Assembly (NCBI RefSeq): GCF_002285905.1
Contig: NZ_CP016305.1
Coordinates: forward strand, 124,001-188,000
DNA from: Rickettsia sp. MEAM1 (Bemisia tabaci)
GTDB lineage: Bacteria > Pseudomonadota > Alphaproteobacteria > Rickettsiales > Rickettsiaceae
Length of the DNA: 64,000 bases
Reading direction: 5' to 3'
The notes under the pieces: generated by a model
The model's input: the letters and a program-made list of their open reading frames with translations, nothing else
The model's database searches: none
What the model was told of the DNA's origin: nothing
In this document: positions 46,369 to 55,040 of the stretch, in pieces
Numbering within the stretch: position 1 is the first letter of the stretch
Layout of the letters: each line of letters begins with the position of its first letter
Position numbers and translations under genes: made by a program

Positions 46369-46394
46369 GTCATTCCCGCGTAGGCGGGAATGAC
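46369..46394. repeat. Short palindrome at the end of an mnh gene
   Basis: gtcattcccgc-gtag-gcgggaatgac: perfect 11-bp arms. It supplies the stop and last codons of the Mnh subunit and lies 37 bp from the mnhB start; it could form a hairpin in the mRNA. Confidence 0.75.
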
Positions 46395-46969
46395 ATTGAA
46401 AGTGTTTCTTGTTCCATGCATGGTATGATATTACTTCTTGAAAATACTAGCAACACAGAAATTCCGGCAATTAAAATTACACTAGTTTCACCTAAGGTAT
46501 CGTACCCCCTATAGCTAGCTAAAATGGCGGCTACAAAAGACGGTATTCCAATATCCTTACTAGTATTTTCTACATAATATTTAGTTAGATGTGTGTGGAG
46601 CGGGGCCTGTTTATCACCATAATCTGGTAGTTCAAGCCCCATGTAAGTAAGAGTTACTACAAATAATAAACATATTAAGCTTGCCGAAATAATTCTAGTT
46701 CTTTGGATTATTTTTAAATTAGAGGGTAATTTTCGTAATAAATTTAGATATACGCAGGTTGATAGGCACGCTCCAAGGGCTACTTCAGTCATTGCAACAT
46801 CCGGTGCATCCATTAGTAAATAAGATACGCCAATTAATAAGCTAAATGCTGAGCTATATATTACTGCTTCCAATAAATCTTTAGCAATAATGATTTTAAT
46901 TGATATTATAACCAGTAAAAAAACAATAAAATTAAGTAAGTAATTACTGAGATCAAAATTTAAAAGCAT
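46370..46969 (-). CDS. Mnh/Mbh antiporter subunit (DUF4040/MbhD plus MbhE-like)
   Basis: A 199-aa protein from the ATG at 46969; an open stretch further upstream overlaps mnhG and is not family-like. The first half, LLEAVIYSSAFSLLIGVSYL with LMDAPDVAMTEVALGA (about 35-70), is the DUF4040/MbhD domain. The second half, SKDIGIPSFVAAILASYRGY with DTLGETSVILIAGISVLLV (about 140), is MbhE-like. In other bacteria these domains lie at the C-terminus of MnhA and the N-terminus of MnhB. The last residues (SFPPTRE and stop) come from a palindromic repeat arm. Confidence 0.82.
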   Translation of the reverse strand: MLLNFDLSNYLLNFIVFLLVIISIKIIIAKDLLEAVIYSSAFSLLIGVSYLLMDAPDVAMTEVALGACLSTCVYLNLLRKLPSNLKIIQRTRIISASLICLLFVVTLTYMGLELPDYGDKQAPLHTHLTKYYVENTSKDIGIPSFVAAILASYRGYDTLGETSVILIAGISVLLVFSRSNIIPCMEQETLSMSFPPTRE

Positions 46970-46979
46970 AAATATTTTC

Positions 46980-47291
46980 TTATTTTTTCTTAGCTTCTTG
47001 TTTTTGTAAAAATGACCTTGAAAGTAGTGACCCTTTACCAAGAGCGTGAGTTGCTACCGGATTTAATAAGAAAATTAATATAGCAGCTAGAAGTAGCTTA
47101 AAACAACTAAAAAGATTTCCTGCAAGGCATGCAAAACCTATTAAGCAAATCGGTACTCCAAAGCTTTCAATAACACTTGCAGCGTGCAATTTTGTATAAA
47201 AATCAGGGAAACGAAAAAAACCAATAATACCTGAAAATATAGCAAACAGCCCAATAATTACCAATAATATTCCAATGTAAGATAATATCAT
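46980..47291 (-). CDS. mnhG: Mnh/Mrp Na+/H+ antiporter subunit G
   Basis: A 103-aa protein with three helices. GFFRFPDFYTKLHAASVIES (about 25) is the MnhG/PhaG signature, where the helix break carries the conserved RxPD and K residues. It precedes the MbhD/E-like gene by 10 bp. Subunits A, C, D, E and F are not in the neighbourhood, so the complex is encoded elsewhere or incomplete. Confidence 0.9.
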   Translation of the reverse strand: MILSYIGILLVIIGLFAIFSGIIGFFRFPDFYTKLHAASVIESFGVPICLIGFACLAGNLFSCFKLLLAAILIFLLNPVATHALGKGSLLSRSFLQKQEAKKK

Positions 47292-47317
47292 ATTTTTTTA
47301 AGTAGGAGAAAGCAGCA

Positions 47318-47521
47318 TTGTTATGTGGATTGAAAAGCATATTATATCGTTCTCGCTTAAGGCTTGCTTGCGTGGTACCAAATCGTCATTGCTCATATGG
47401 CAATCTAGGGAAAATAATAAAAAATACTAATTTTATTAGTATTTTTAACTGGCTCTAGTTCATAAATCACGGGATGACAGAGGAAAATGATCCATGCAAC
47501 AAAGCTTTTTTCGCAATGACG
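47318..47521. repeat. Degraded nested palindromic repeat
   Basis: Contains gcattgttatgtggattgaa and the inverse gatccatgcaacaaagc, a pair of cgtcattgc/cgcaatgac arms, and an actaattttattagt core. The 271 bp between mnhG and the LysM gene hold this and no gene. Confidence 0.65.
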
Positions 47522-47562
47522 ACTCCTGACCTATGCGGGGCAAATCCTAAATGTGGATGATA

Positions 47563-47808
47563 TCATCTATGAAAATCAGTATATATATCAAGTACTTCAC
47601 CTACCTTTATTAGTACGTGTTCTGTAGCTTGATTATAACGTCCCTCATCTATTAGCCATTGATTATATGCAAGGACAGTATCTTTCCATGCGGAACCTTT
47701 TCGTCCACACTCATTTTTAGATATACTCCACAATGTATCGCCCTGTTTGACTGTATATAATTTATGACCTTTAGCAAGTATATGATTTTTTTGTCCTGGT
47801 TTTGGCAT
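47563..47808 (-). CDS. Small LysM-domain protein
   Basis: An 81-aa protein, one LysM domain: YTVKQGDTLWSISKNECGRK (from about 18) and a C-terminal VLIKVGEVLDIY (about 65), with a 9-residue insertion in the middle. LysM domains bind peptidoglycan or chitin. No signal peptide is seen, so export is uncertain; it may be a remnant of a larger gene or a phage-type baseplate LysM protein. A purine-rich site (aggtaaaag) precedes the ATG. Confidence 0.72.
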   Translation of the reverse strand: MPKPGQKNHILAKGHKLYTVKQGDTLWSISKNECGRKGSAWKDTVLAYNQWLIDEGRYNQATEHVLIKVGEVLDIYTDFHR

Positions 47809-47844
47809 AGTCTTTTACCTCCAAATTATGTATTATTATAATAT

Positions 47845-48003
47845 GGCACTGTTAACAAAATAATTTTAAAGATAATTAAACCATTTTTTGCTTAAATTAT
47901 AAGATTTTTTTGAAATATGAATAACTATTCCATCAAAAATCTTATTAATTTTCGCTAAAAAATCTCTTTGATTATCAATTAAAGCTATTTTGTTAACAGT
48001 GCC
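47845..48003. mobile_element. 159-bp MITE with 18-bp inverted repeats
   Basis: Perfect 18-bp terminal inverted repeats, ggcactgttaacaaaata and its complement. The inside is AT-rich without a reading frame. The ends begin ggcactgtt, like IS6/IS26-family ends, but differ from the 861-bp IS here (ggcaccgtc). So it may be a non-autonomous relative mobilised by a different transposase. No clear target duplication. Confidence 0.75.
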
Positions 48004-48090
48004 ATAGTAAAATCATTATAAATTAGTGTCAAGCTGTAATGTCTATTGTTTTGGTAATATAACTATCGCATCGGATACAGGACGCTGAAC

Positions 48091-48951
48091 GGCACCGTCA
48101 AGTTAAGGGAGGTATAAATTAAGTATTGAGCAATTACAGGGAATGATTTATAGAATAGCAGTAACAATTTATCCTAGATTTTACCGCTATGCATATTACT
48201 CAAGCCCCGAATAGACATCGTTTTCCAGCAAGCATTATTAGCCATACAGTATGGTTATATCATCGCTTTAATAATAGTTACCGAGATGTTCAAGAGCAGA
48301 TGGCTTATCGAGGTATTATATTAAGTCATGAGACTGTAAGGTTTTGGTGTTATAAGTTTGTAGTTTATTTTCAAGATGTTATTAGTAAGAGAGAGCGAAA
48401 GCCAACTGATAAATGGCATTTGGATGAGATGAATATCAAGATCAAAGGTGAAGTATTCATATTATGGAGAGCTGTTGACTCTGAGGGACATGAATTAGAA
48501 GTATTACTGCAGAAGCGTCGTAACAAGAAATCAGCTATTCGCTTTTTATCAAGATTATTGGGTAATTATCCATGTCCAAGGGTTATTGTGACTGATAAGC
48601 TAAAAAGCTACATTAAACCAGTTAGGTATATGTGTCCTAGGACTAAGCATCGTACCGATAAAAGACTAAATAATCGGATTGAGAATGCCCATCAGCCAAC
48701 TAGGAGAAAAGAGAAGATACTGATTAAATTTAAGCATCCTAATTCAGCACAATGTACATTATCACTGATGGGAAAAGTCAGAAATATATTTGCTGTAAAT
48801 GTTGGAAGATATACTAAAACAGCATCTGAGCAAAGAATTGCATTTGCGTCCGCTAAATCCATTTGGGATGAAGCTACTCAAAGACTTCTTGCTGTCTGAA
48901 ATCTAAAAATATAGTACTTTGTGACACTAATTTACTTAACTTGACGGTGCC
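48091..48951 (+). mobile_element. IS6-family insertion sequence, copy 4
   Basis: 861 bp, both ends intact; flanks tgaac and atttt show no direct repeat. Lies between the MITE and the rpsU terminator. Confidence 0.93.
48189..48899 (+). CDS. IS6-family DDE transposase (copy 4)
   Basis: 236 aa with D79, D136 and E165. Converges on rpsU with a terminator between. Confidence 0.93.
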   Translation: MHITQAPNRHRFPASIISHTVWLYHRFNNSYRDVQEQMAYRGIILSHETVRFWCYKFVVYFQDVISKRERKPTDKWHLDEMNIKIKGEVFILWRAVDSEGHELEVLLQKRRNKKSAIRFLSRLLGNYPCPRVIVTDKLKSYIKPVRYMCPRTKHRTDKRLNNRIENAHQPTRRKEKILIKFKHPNSAQCTLSLMGKVRNIFAVNVGRYTKTASEQRIAFASAKSIWDEATQRLLAV

Positions 48952-48971
48952 ATTTTAATTCATAAACAACA

Positions 48972-49008
48972 AAAAAGGCAAGCTATTTAATAATAACTTG
49001 CCTTTTAT
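48972..49008 (-). terminator. Rho-independent terminator of rpsU
   Basis: On the minus strand aaaggcaag pairs with cttgccttt around a 14-base loop and is followed by a T run. On the plus strand it is also T-rich afterwards, so it may terminate both directions, including read-through from IS copy 4. Confidence 0.8.
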
Positions 49009-49032
49009 TTTACCTGAAACTAATTAGAAATT

Positions 49033-49233
49033 TTAATCTTCGTACATTCTTTTACGAGCAAACTTTCTTTTTCTTCGTGCAGCTTCTTGTGCTTTACGAA
49101 CACGCTTTACTGACTTCGGTTCGTAGTAACGCTGTTCTTTCATCTTACGAAAATAAAGCTCTCTTTGTAGCTTTTTCTTAAAATTCTTAAGCGTATTATC
49201 ACAATTACCGGCGTGAACATTTACTAGTATCAC
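49033..49233 (-). CDS. rpsU: 30S ribosomal protein S21
   Basis: A 66-aa protein, ILVNVHAGNCDNTLKNFKKK at the start and a very basic C-terminus. The start is a GTG at 49233, chosen because aaggag lies 10 bases before it and because family members begin at this point; the frame is open 44 codons further upstream but without a site. Gene is monocistronic, with its terminator at 48972 and the divergent coq9 gene beyond its 5' side. Confidence 0.95.
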   Translation of the reverse strand: MILVNVHAGNCDNTLKNFKKKLQRELYFRKMKEQRYYEPKSVKRVRKAQEAARRKRKFARKRMYED

Positions 49234-49317
49234 TAAAATTACTCTCCTTAAAATAAATATATATTGGTAACAAGCTATATTATCTATATAATAAGTTATA
49301 ATGTCAAGGTTAAAAAT

Positions 49318-49929
49318 ATGAATATTCAAGAAGAACACTACACAAAGAAAATAAGCTTTATGCAATCATTACTACAATTATTACCATTTAATGAATGGAA
49401 TGACAAAATAATTAATGAAGCAGAAGAAAAATGCGGCTTTGCTAAGGGCTATAGCTTAATACTTTTTCCAGATGGGTTAGCTGAAATAATAAAATTTTTT
49501 GAAAGCTATTTAGATAATATTACGCTAGAAAGTTTAAATGAGCAGGAAGTACCAAATAAAATTAGAGAAAAAATATCCTTAGCAGTAAAAACTAGAATTA
49601 AAGCTGTGTTACCTATTATTCATAGCAAGAATGCTGCATATTTTGCATTAAATCCTGTTCAAGGTACAGAAGTTGCATTCCACAGCTGTGATATTATTTG
49701 GCAATATGCTGGTGATAAATCGATTGATTATAATTATTATACTAAACGAGGCTTACTACTTTCAGTTTATGTATCATCTATTCTTTTTTATATTCAAGAT
49801 GAATCAGAAAATTATATTAACACCGATAAATTTATTGATAGTTCTGTAGAAAATATTGTGCAAGCTTTTTCGCAAATGAAAAAACTGCTCGATCCATCAA
49901 ATATTCCAATAGTTAGAATGTTTACATAG
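49318..49929 (+). CDS. COQ9-family ubiquinone biosynthesis protein
   Basis: A 203-aa protein from the ATG at 49318 (MNIQEEHYTKKISFMQSLLQ); the frame is open 18 codons earlier but that part is not family-like. C-terminal half matches COQ9: VKTRIKAVLPIIHSKNAAYFALNP and HSCDIIWQYAGDKSIDYNYYTKRGLLLSVYVSSILFY are typical, though I cite them in parts. COQ9 binds lipids and helps COQ7 hydroxylate the quinone ring. The stop lies just 3 bp before IS copy 5, so the gene end is close to an IS junction but looks complete. Confidence 0.85.
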   Translation: MNIQEEHYTKKISFMQSLLQLLPFNEWNDKIINEAEEKCGFAKGYSLILFPDGLAEIIKFFESYLDNITLESLNEQEVPNKIREKISLAVKTRIKAVLPIIHSKNAAYFALNPVQGTEVAFHSCDIIWQYAGDKSIDYNYYTKRGLLLSVYVSSILFYIQDESENYINTDKFIDSSVENIVQAFSQMKKLLDPSNIPIVRMFT

Positions 49930-49932
49930 AGG

Positions 49933-50793
49933 GGCACCGTCAAGTTAAGTAAATTAGTGTCACAAAGTACTATATTTTTAGATTTCAGACAGCAAGAAGT
50001 CTTTGAGTAGCTTCATCCCAAATGGATTTAGCGGACGCAAATGCAATTCTTTGCTCAGATGCTGTTTTAGTATATCTTCCAACATTTACAGCAAATATAT
50101 TTCTGACTTTTCCCATCAGTGATAATGTACATTGTGCTGAATTAGGATGCTTAAATTTAATCAGTATCTTCTCTTTTCTCCTAGTTGGCTGATGGGCATT
50201 CTCAATCCGATTATTTAGTCTTTTATCGGTACGATGCTTAGTCCTAGGACACATATACCTAACTGGTTTAATGTAGCTTTTTAGCTTATCAGTCACAATA
50301 ACCCTTGGACATGGATAATTACCCAATAATCTTGATAAAAAGCGAATAGCTGATTTCTTGTTACGACGCTTCTGCAGTAATACTTCTAATTCATGTCCCT
50401 CAGAGTCAACAGCTCTCCATAATATGAATACTTCACCTTTGATCTTGATATTCATCTCATCCAAATGCCATTTATCAGTTGGCTTTCGCTCTCTCTTACT
50501 AATAACATCTTGAAAATAAACTACAAACTTATAACACCAAAACCTTACAGTCTCATGACTTAATATAATACCTCGATAAGCCATCTGCTCTTGAACATCT
50601 CGGTAACTATTATTAAAGCGATGATATAACCATACTGTATGGCTAATAATGCTTGCTGGAAAACGATGTCTATTCGGGGCTTGAGTAATATGCATAGCGG
50701 TAAAATCTAGGATAAATTGTTACTGCTATTCTATAAATCATTCCCTGTAATTGCTCAATACTTAATTTATACCTCCCTTAACTTGACGGTGCC
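49933..50793 (-). mobile_element. IS6-family insertion sequence, copy 5
   Basis: 861 bp with intact ends; flanks tagag and ctgaa differ. It sits between coq9 and xseB. Confidence 0.93.
49985..50695 (-). CDS. IS6-family DDE transposase (copy 5)
   Basis: 236 aa with D79, D136 and E165; convergent with coq9. Confidence 0.93.
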   Translation of the reverse strand: MHITQAPNRHRFPASIISHTVWLYHRFNNSYRDVQEQMAYRGIILSHETVRFWCYKFVVYFQDVISKRERKPTDKWHLDEMNIKIKGEVFILWRAVDSEGHELEVLLQKRRNKKSAIRFLSRLLGNYPCPRVIVTDKLKSYIKPVRYMCPRTKHRTDKRLNNRIENAHQPTRRKEKILIKFKHPNSAQCTLSLMGKVRNIFAVNVGRYTKTASEQRIAFASAKSIWDEATQRLLAV

Positions 50794-50861
50794 CTGAAAA
50801 GTTATAATTAGATTTTTTTAACATATTACAATATTAGTATAATGTGTGCCTTATGTCAATA

Positions 50862-51104
50862 TTAGACCTCCACTTCCTCCAAGGTTATTGTAGAATCGGC
50901 AAGCTTAGTAATTTTCTCAATCTTCAAACGAGCTTCTTTGAGCTTCTTTTCACAGTGATTTTTAAGCAAAATACCACGCTCGAAACTATTAACTGCTGCT
51001 TCTAAAGTCTCTTGCCCGTTATCTATTTTTTTTACAATTTCTTCGAGTTCGCTTAAAGCTTCTTCAAAACTAATATTTTCGTCTAAATTTTTATTGGTAG
51101 TCAT
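50862..51104 (-). CDS. xseB: Exodeoxyribonuclease VII small subunit
   Basis: An 80-aa protein with the XseB pattern: [36 protein letters not shown] (about residues 11-46) and a C-terminal acidic tail. Two helices wrap around the XseA coiled coil. It follows the AsmA-like gene by 12 bp. The large subunit is present twice, so this single xseB would have to serve both if both are expressed. Confidence 0.95.
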   Translation of the reverse strand: MTTNKNLDENISFEEALSELEEIVKKIDNGQETLEAAVNSFERGILLKNHCEKKLKEARLKIEKITKLADSTITLEEVEV

Positions 51105-51116
51105 GTGTTTTTATTT

Positions 51117-53753
51117 TTAATGGTTAACTAAATCAGTTGCCTCTGTAGTTGTTTGCTGAGGTATTAGCAATTTTTTTAATTCACTACTATCAAAGGTCTT
51201 TTTAGGAGCAAACATATTTCCTTGTACCCTAAAACTAAGATTGCTTAAAATACTTTTATCTGCGTTAGAACTAGTATTTTTTGGATCAGATTTAACAAGG
51301 CTAGACGGAATATAAAAAGATAGCATATTTGATGAATCCATATCAAAATTATATATATTAACTGCAAAAGATGCAGCTCCTGTACTGTACTGGGTAACAA
51401 AATTTATATCTTTTAAAAGAGCAATGCCTTTTTGTAAGTCAACATTACCACTTATACCCGTAATTCTTTGTTGTCCCGTCGTTATAGCACTATTTATATC
51501 TTTATCAAGATTCGATGCATTATAATCATAATTATTAATTTTCTGTATGAAAGAATCAATATTAAAGTTATTAACCGTGATAACATTTATAGCAAATTGT
51601 GATTTACTAGTAAGGTTATATAGTTGATTTTGCAGAGTATTGCCGTTAGTGGAAAAACTACCACTGATACTTATTTCACCTTCTGAAGCAGCAAATATTT
51701 TAGGTAAGAGTGCTGAAGCTTTATCTAAATCTATTGTATTTAATGCATACACAAAATTAAGAGAGTAAGGATCTAGCAAAATATTACCACTACCTTGCAA
51801 TTTACCACCTAATAAATCTGCTTCAATATTATTGAATTGTAGTAAATTACTATTATTTACTGCATAGAATTTAACATTTTTTAATACTAAATCATTTTGC
51901 AACAAGCTAGATAAATTACCATATATTTGTAACGTAACTTTATCTAAACTATAATCATTTACTAATTTATTTCTTAAATCAAGTAACTTTGCAGGTGATA
52001 ATAAATCAGTATTTAGACTACCGTCTTTAATTTCAACAGTTAAAGATGGTAATACGCTAGAAGCATCCAAATTCCAACTAGTTGATAAGTAGCTATTATT
52101 TGTTTTAAAATCTAAATTACTAATTTTTACATTAGCTGGTGAAATTTTAGCAAGTAGATTCATCTTATCAAAGATTTGATCGTTATATTTAACACCATCT
52201 ACTAAAATATCTAAATTAATTGTATAAGGATTTGTTCTAATTGGGATAAATTTACTTGGATAATCTAGGCTCTTCATATCCTTAGTCAAGCCTTGCACAA
52301 ATTCGATAAAAGGTGAAATTACTGGATAACTATTTTTTGTTAAATCAAGCGAAGATATACTAAGTGTAGCATTTAAATGAGGTGTTTGAGCAATAAATTT
52401 ACCAGAAAAATTTCCTGATAGACTTAAATTATCTGTTTTTAGCGATAAATCTTTAAAAAATAAATCTATTAAAGTTAGTTTTAACTCAGACGATAGAGTA
52501 AATGGTATAGCATCTTTAACTGTGATATCAGCAAATCCTAATATATTTAGTAACGAATTAAAATCGTTATGCTTTAAATATATTTGTCCATCAAACATAC
52601 TTCTAATAGAATTCTGCGTTACATTCCCTAGAAGCTTGAACTCACCATCTGGTTTAATACTTCCTAAACATTCATCTATTTTTAAAGTACCTTTTGATAA
52701 GTTAGAAGTAAACGTTACTTTCTCTAATATATTATTATTACTTAAAATTACTTCATCAATTACAATATTGATTTTAAGCAACTTATCAGCAAAAATAAAT
52801 CTAATATTCGATGGAGCAGTATTAAATGTTACCGGAGCATTTGAAGAAACTATTGAATTTAAATCTATTTTAGAAAAATTTAAATTAACAGTACCAGTAG
52901 TATTATCATTTTTAGCAATGTTAATAGCACCGCCCCCCGTAATAAATGGTGATTCTACAACTATATCTTTTAGCTCTACTGCATCTTCTGAATTTAAAAT
53001 ATTAAACTTAACATTTACTACACTTGTTTGATTCAGCTTATTTAAAATATGGCTTAAATCCGGTAGTATATTATACATTGCTAATGCTAGATTTTTGATA
53101 TTATATTCACCATTACCGCTATCAAGTTTAGAATCCTTATAAACTTGCGACAATTTAAAATTATAATCTTTATTATCAATATCAAAGCTAAAATTTACTA
53201 TATTTTCATTCTTATTAATTGAGCCTGAAATTGTGCCTAACTCGTTATTTGTAGTTTTAAATATATAATTAGATGCTAAATTTTCCTTTTTTAATGAACA
53301 ATTAGAAAAGTTTAAAATGGAATAATCTTGTTTATTAATAATATTGAGGTTCGTAATATTAAGATTTATATTTTGCAGTTTATATTTAAAAAACTTATCT
53401 ATTAGCTCTTCGTTATTATAAATATTAAGCATCTTAGAATCTGCATAAATCTTAGCATCTAATATTTCTAATCTACTAATTTGAGGGCTAAATTTTATAA
53501 GCGACCAGAATGAGAAATAGACTTTAACTTCTTCTAAATCTAATTTTCCTTCTTCCTTTATCGATTCAATGGCTAAATAAGGTATTGGGAATTTATTTAT
53601 CTTTATTTTTCCGATATTCTCATTGGCAATTCCTAAACGGCTAGTGAAATTACTAGCAACAGAGTTATAATTAACTAAAGACAATGCACCAAAAAAAAGA
53701 AATAGTAATAAGGAGCAAGAAATTATTATGCCAGCAATTATTTTTTTTATCAT
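51117..53753 (-). CDS. AsmA-family / AsmA-like C-terminal protein
   Basis: An 878-aa protein with one N-terminal membrane helix (about 5-27, IIAGIIISCSLLLFLFFGAL) and a long beta-rich periplasmic part. The early KINKFPIPYLAIESIKEEGK segment and the late YALNTIDLDKASALLPKIFA with GEISISGSFSTNGNT (about 640-710) match the AsmA N- and C-terminal patterns. Proteins of this group form long bridging tubes for phospholipid transport between the membranes. It sits upstream of xseB in the same operon. Family placement is good, exact role inferred. Confidence 0.83.
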   Translation of the reverse strand: MIKKIIAGIIISCSLLLFLFFGALSLVNYNSVASNFTSRLGIANENIGKIKINKFPIPYLAIESIKEEGKLDLEEVKVYFSFWSLIKFSPQISRLEILDAKIYADSKMLNIYNNEELIDKFFKYKLQNINLNITNLNIINKQDYSILNFSNCSLKKENLASNYIFKTTNNELGTISGSINKNENIVNFSFDIDNKDYNFKLSQVYKDSKLDSGNGEYNIKNLALAMYNILPDLSHILNKLNQTSVVNVKFNILNSEDAVELKDIVVESPFITGGGAINIAKNDNTTGTVNLNFSKIDLNSIVSSNAPVTFNTAPSNIRFIFADKLLKINIVIDEVILSNNNILEKVTFTSNLSKGTLKIDECLGSIKPDGEFKLLGNVTQNSIRSMFDGQIYLKHNDFNSLLNILGFADITVKDAIPFTLSSELKLTLIDLFFKDLSLKTDNLSLSGNFSGKFIAQTPHLNATLSISSLDLTKNSYPVISPFIEFVQGLTKDMKSLDYPSKFIPIRTNPYTINLDILVDGVKYNDQIFDKMNLLAKISPANVKISNLDFKTNNSYLSTSWNLDASSVLPSLTVEIKDGSLNTDLLSPAKLLDLRNKLVNDYSLDKVTLQIYGNLSSLLQNDLVLKNVKFYAVNNSNLLQFNNIEADLLGGKLQGSGNILLDPYSLNFVYALNTIDLDKASALLPKIFAASEGEISISGSFSTNGNTLQNQLYNLTSKSQFAINVITVNNFNIDSFIQKINNYDYNASNLDKDINSAITTGQQRITGISGNVDLQKGIALLKDINFVTQYSTGAASFAVNIYNFDMDSSNMLSFYIPSSLVKSDPKNTSSNADKSILSNLSFRVQGNMFAPKKTFDSSELKKLLIPQQTTTEATDLVNH

Positions 53754-53785
53754 ATAAATCTAATAAAATGAACAAAAAATAGATA

Positions 53786-53906
53786 GACGAAGTTTTATTT
53801 GGAAAAGAGCAAGGCGTCCCCCAGCTGATAACCGCAACGTATACTTAATATGTGAGGATTATCAGCAAAAGACTTTGTCGCCAATTTTTCAAATAAAACG
53901 AGTATA
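53786..53906. repeat. Rickettsia-type palindromic element
   Basis: Begins gacgaagttttatttggaaa, centre agctgataaccgcaacgtat, ends ttttcaaataaaacgagtat. Same element as at 40453, with about ten differences. Between the divergent AsmA-like gene and rimM. Confidence 0.8.
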
Positions 53907-53969
53907 TATCTATAAAAAATTATTTAAATATATTATTATATATAACTAGCAAAATTTAAAGGTAAATTA

Positions 53970-54467
53970 ATGGATTCCTTAGAAAATTTAATTCTAGTCG
54001 GTGTAATAAAATCATGTCATGGGATTAAAGGACATGTAATTTTAAGATCTTTTACCGATCCTGCTATAAAAATAACTGAAAGGGAATTAGTAAACGAATC
54101 AGGTGAGAAAGTAAATATTAATCTAATTAAACAAAACTCTAAAGGTGAATTAATTTGCCAATTTAATGATATATCTACTCGCAATGAAGCAGAAAATTTA
54201 AAAGGCTATAAATTATTTTGTTTACGTTCAAGTTTGCCGAAACTAGAAGAGGACGAGTTTTATATAACCGATTTAAATAATTTATCAGTATTAGACAGTA
54301 ATCATACTGAAATTGGTAAAATTAAAAATATCCTCAATTTTGGTGCTGGTGATATAATAGAAGTAGAATTTTTAGATAAAACAACCGAATTACTACCTTT
54401 CAACAAAGATTTCTTCCCTATTATAACTAAGGATTATGCCATTTTAAATTATAAGAGGGATGAATGA
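53970..54467 (+). CDS. rimM: Ribosome maturation factor RimM
   Basis: A 165-aa protein. N-terminal domain [22 protein letters not shown] (about 6-27) is the RimM start motif. The C-terminal PRC-barrel has [12 protein letters not shown] (about 95) and [13 protein letters not shown] (about 142). It assists 16S processing of the 30S head. In many genomes rimM precedes trmD and rplS, but here a nested repeat and an IS end follow instead, so the operon was broken. Confidence 0.94.
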   Translation: MDSLENLILVGVIKSCHGIKGHVILRSFTDPAIKITERELVNESGEKVNINLIKQNSKGELICQFNDISTRNEAENLKGYKLFCLRSSLPKLEEDEFYITDLNNLSVLDSNHTEIGKIKNILNFGAGDIIEVEFLDKTTELLPFNKDFFPIITKDYAILNYKRDE

Positions 54468-54487
54468 TAATGTAATTGCGACTTGGC

Positions 54488-54695
54488 ATTGCCTGCGTGG
54501 ATAGAAAACATCCTAAGGTAGTCATCCCGTGGCGGCATTGTTGCATGGATCATTTTCCCCTGTCATCCCGTGGCTTGACCACGGGATCCAGCTTAAAATA
54601 CTAAAATTATTAATATTGTATTAGAAGTTGTTTTTCTGGATCTAGTTCCCAAGCAACTAGATGACACCGAGGATGTTTTCTATCCACGCAACAAC
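54488..54695. repeat. Nested palindromic repeat after rimM
   Basis: Outer pair gcgtggatagaaaacatcct (54496) and aggatgttttctatccacgc (54670-54689) is perfect over 20 bp. Inner pair gtcatcccgtggcttgacca and ctagttcccaagcaactaga, with another gcggcattgttgcatgg module at 54533. No gene in the interval. Confidence 0.8.
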
Positions 54696-54718
54696 TCTAA
54701 AAATTTGCATCATGGAAA

Positions 54719-54742
54719 GGCACCGTCAAGTTAAGGGAGGTA
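54719..54742 (+). mobile_element. Orphan left end of the IS6-family element
   Basis: Twenty-four bases match the left end of the 861-bp IS (ggcaccgtcaagttaaggga then ggta), then the sequence changes to the ubiA fragment. The last five bases are shared with ubiA, so the junction formed at a 5-bp microhomology that removed the rest of an IS. Confidence 0.85.
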
Positions 54743-55018
54743 GTCTAGATTATAGCCGGCAGCTGAAATAAATAATAAAATAAATCCAACGTAAAATATA
54801 TAAAGCCAAAATTTATATGCTTTATTTTCTAGATAAATACTTAAGGATTTCACTCCTATTTTCTTATCGTCCTTTATATCCATAAATCCATATATCGTAT
54901 CATACCCTATCGTCCATAAACAGCAGGCTAAATACATCGTAATTGCTGCTATATCCAGCTTATTTTGAACTGCCGCATAGGGTACGTGAGGATTATCAGC
55001 AAAACACAACGTAGACAA
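54743..55018 (-). pseudogene. ubiA: ubiA C-terminal fragment fused to a repeat (copy B)
   Basis: Encodes the same middle-to-C-terminal ubiA piece as 37090 (AAVQNKLDIAAITMYLACCL, YDTIYGFMDIKDDKK), with Asp where copy A has Asn and Ser for Ala at residue 2. It is cut at YNLDYLP by the orphan IS end. The first residues are repeat-derived. The N-terminal half with the first Asp motif is absent, so it is not functional. Confidence 0.8.
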
Positions 55019-55040
55019 TTTTTCAAATAAAACGAGTATA

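Noticed and set aside
49234-49365. N-terminal extension of ribosomal protein S21
   Set aside because: Family length and the aaggag site support the GTG at 49233; the extension overlaps the coq9 start region on the other strand.
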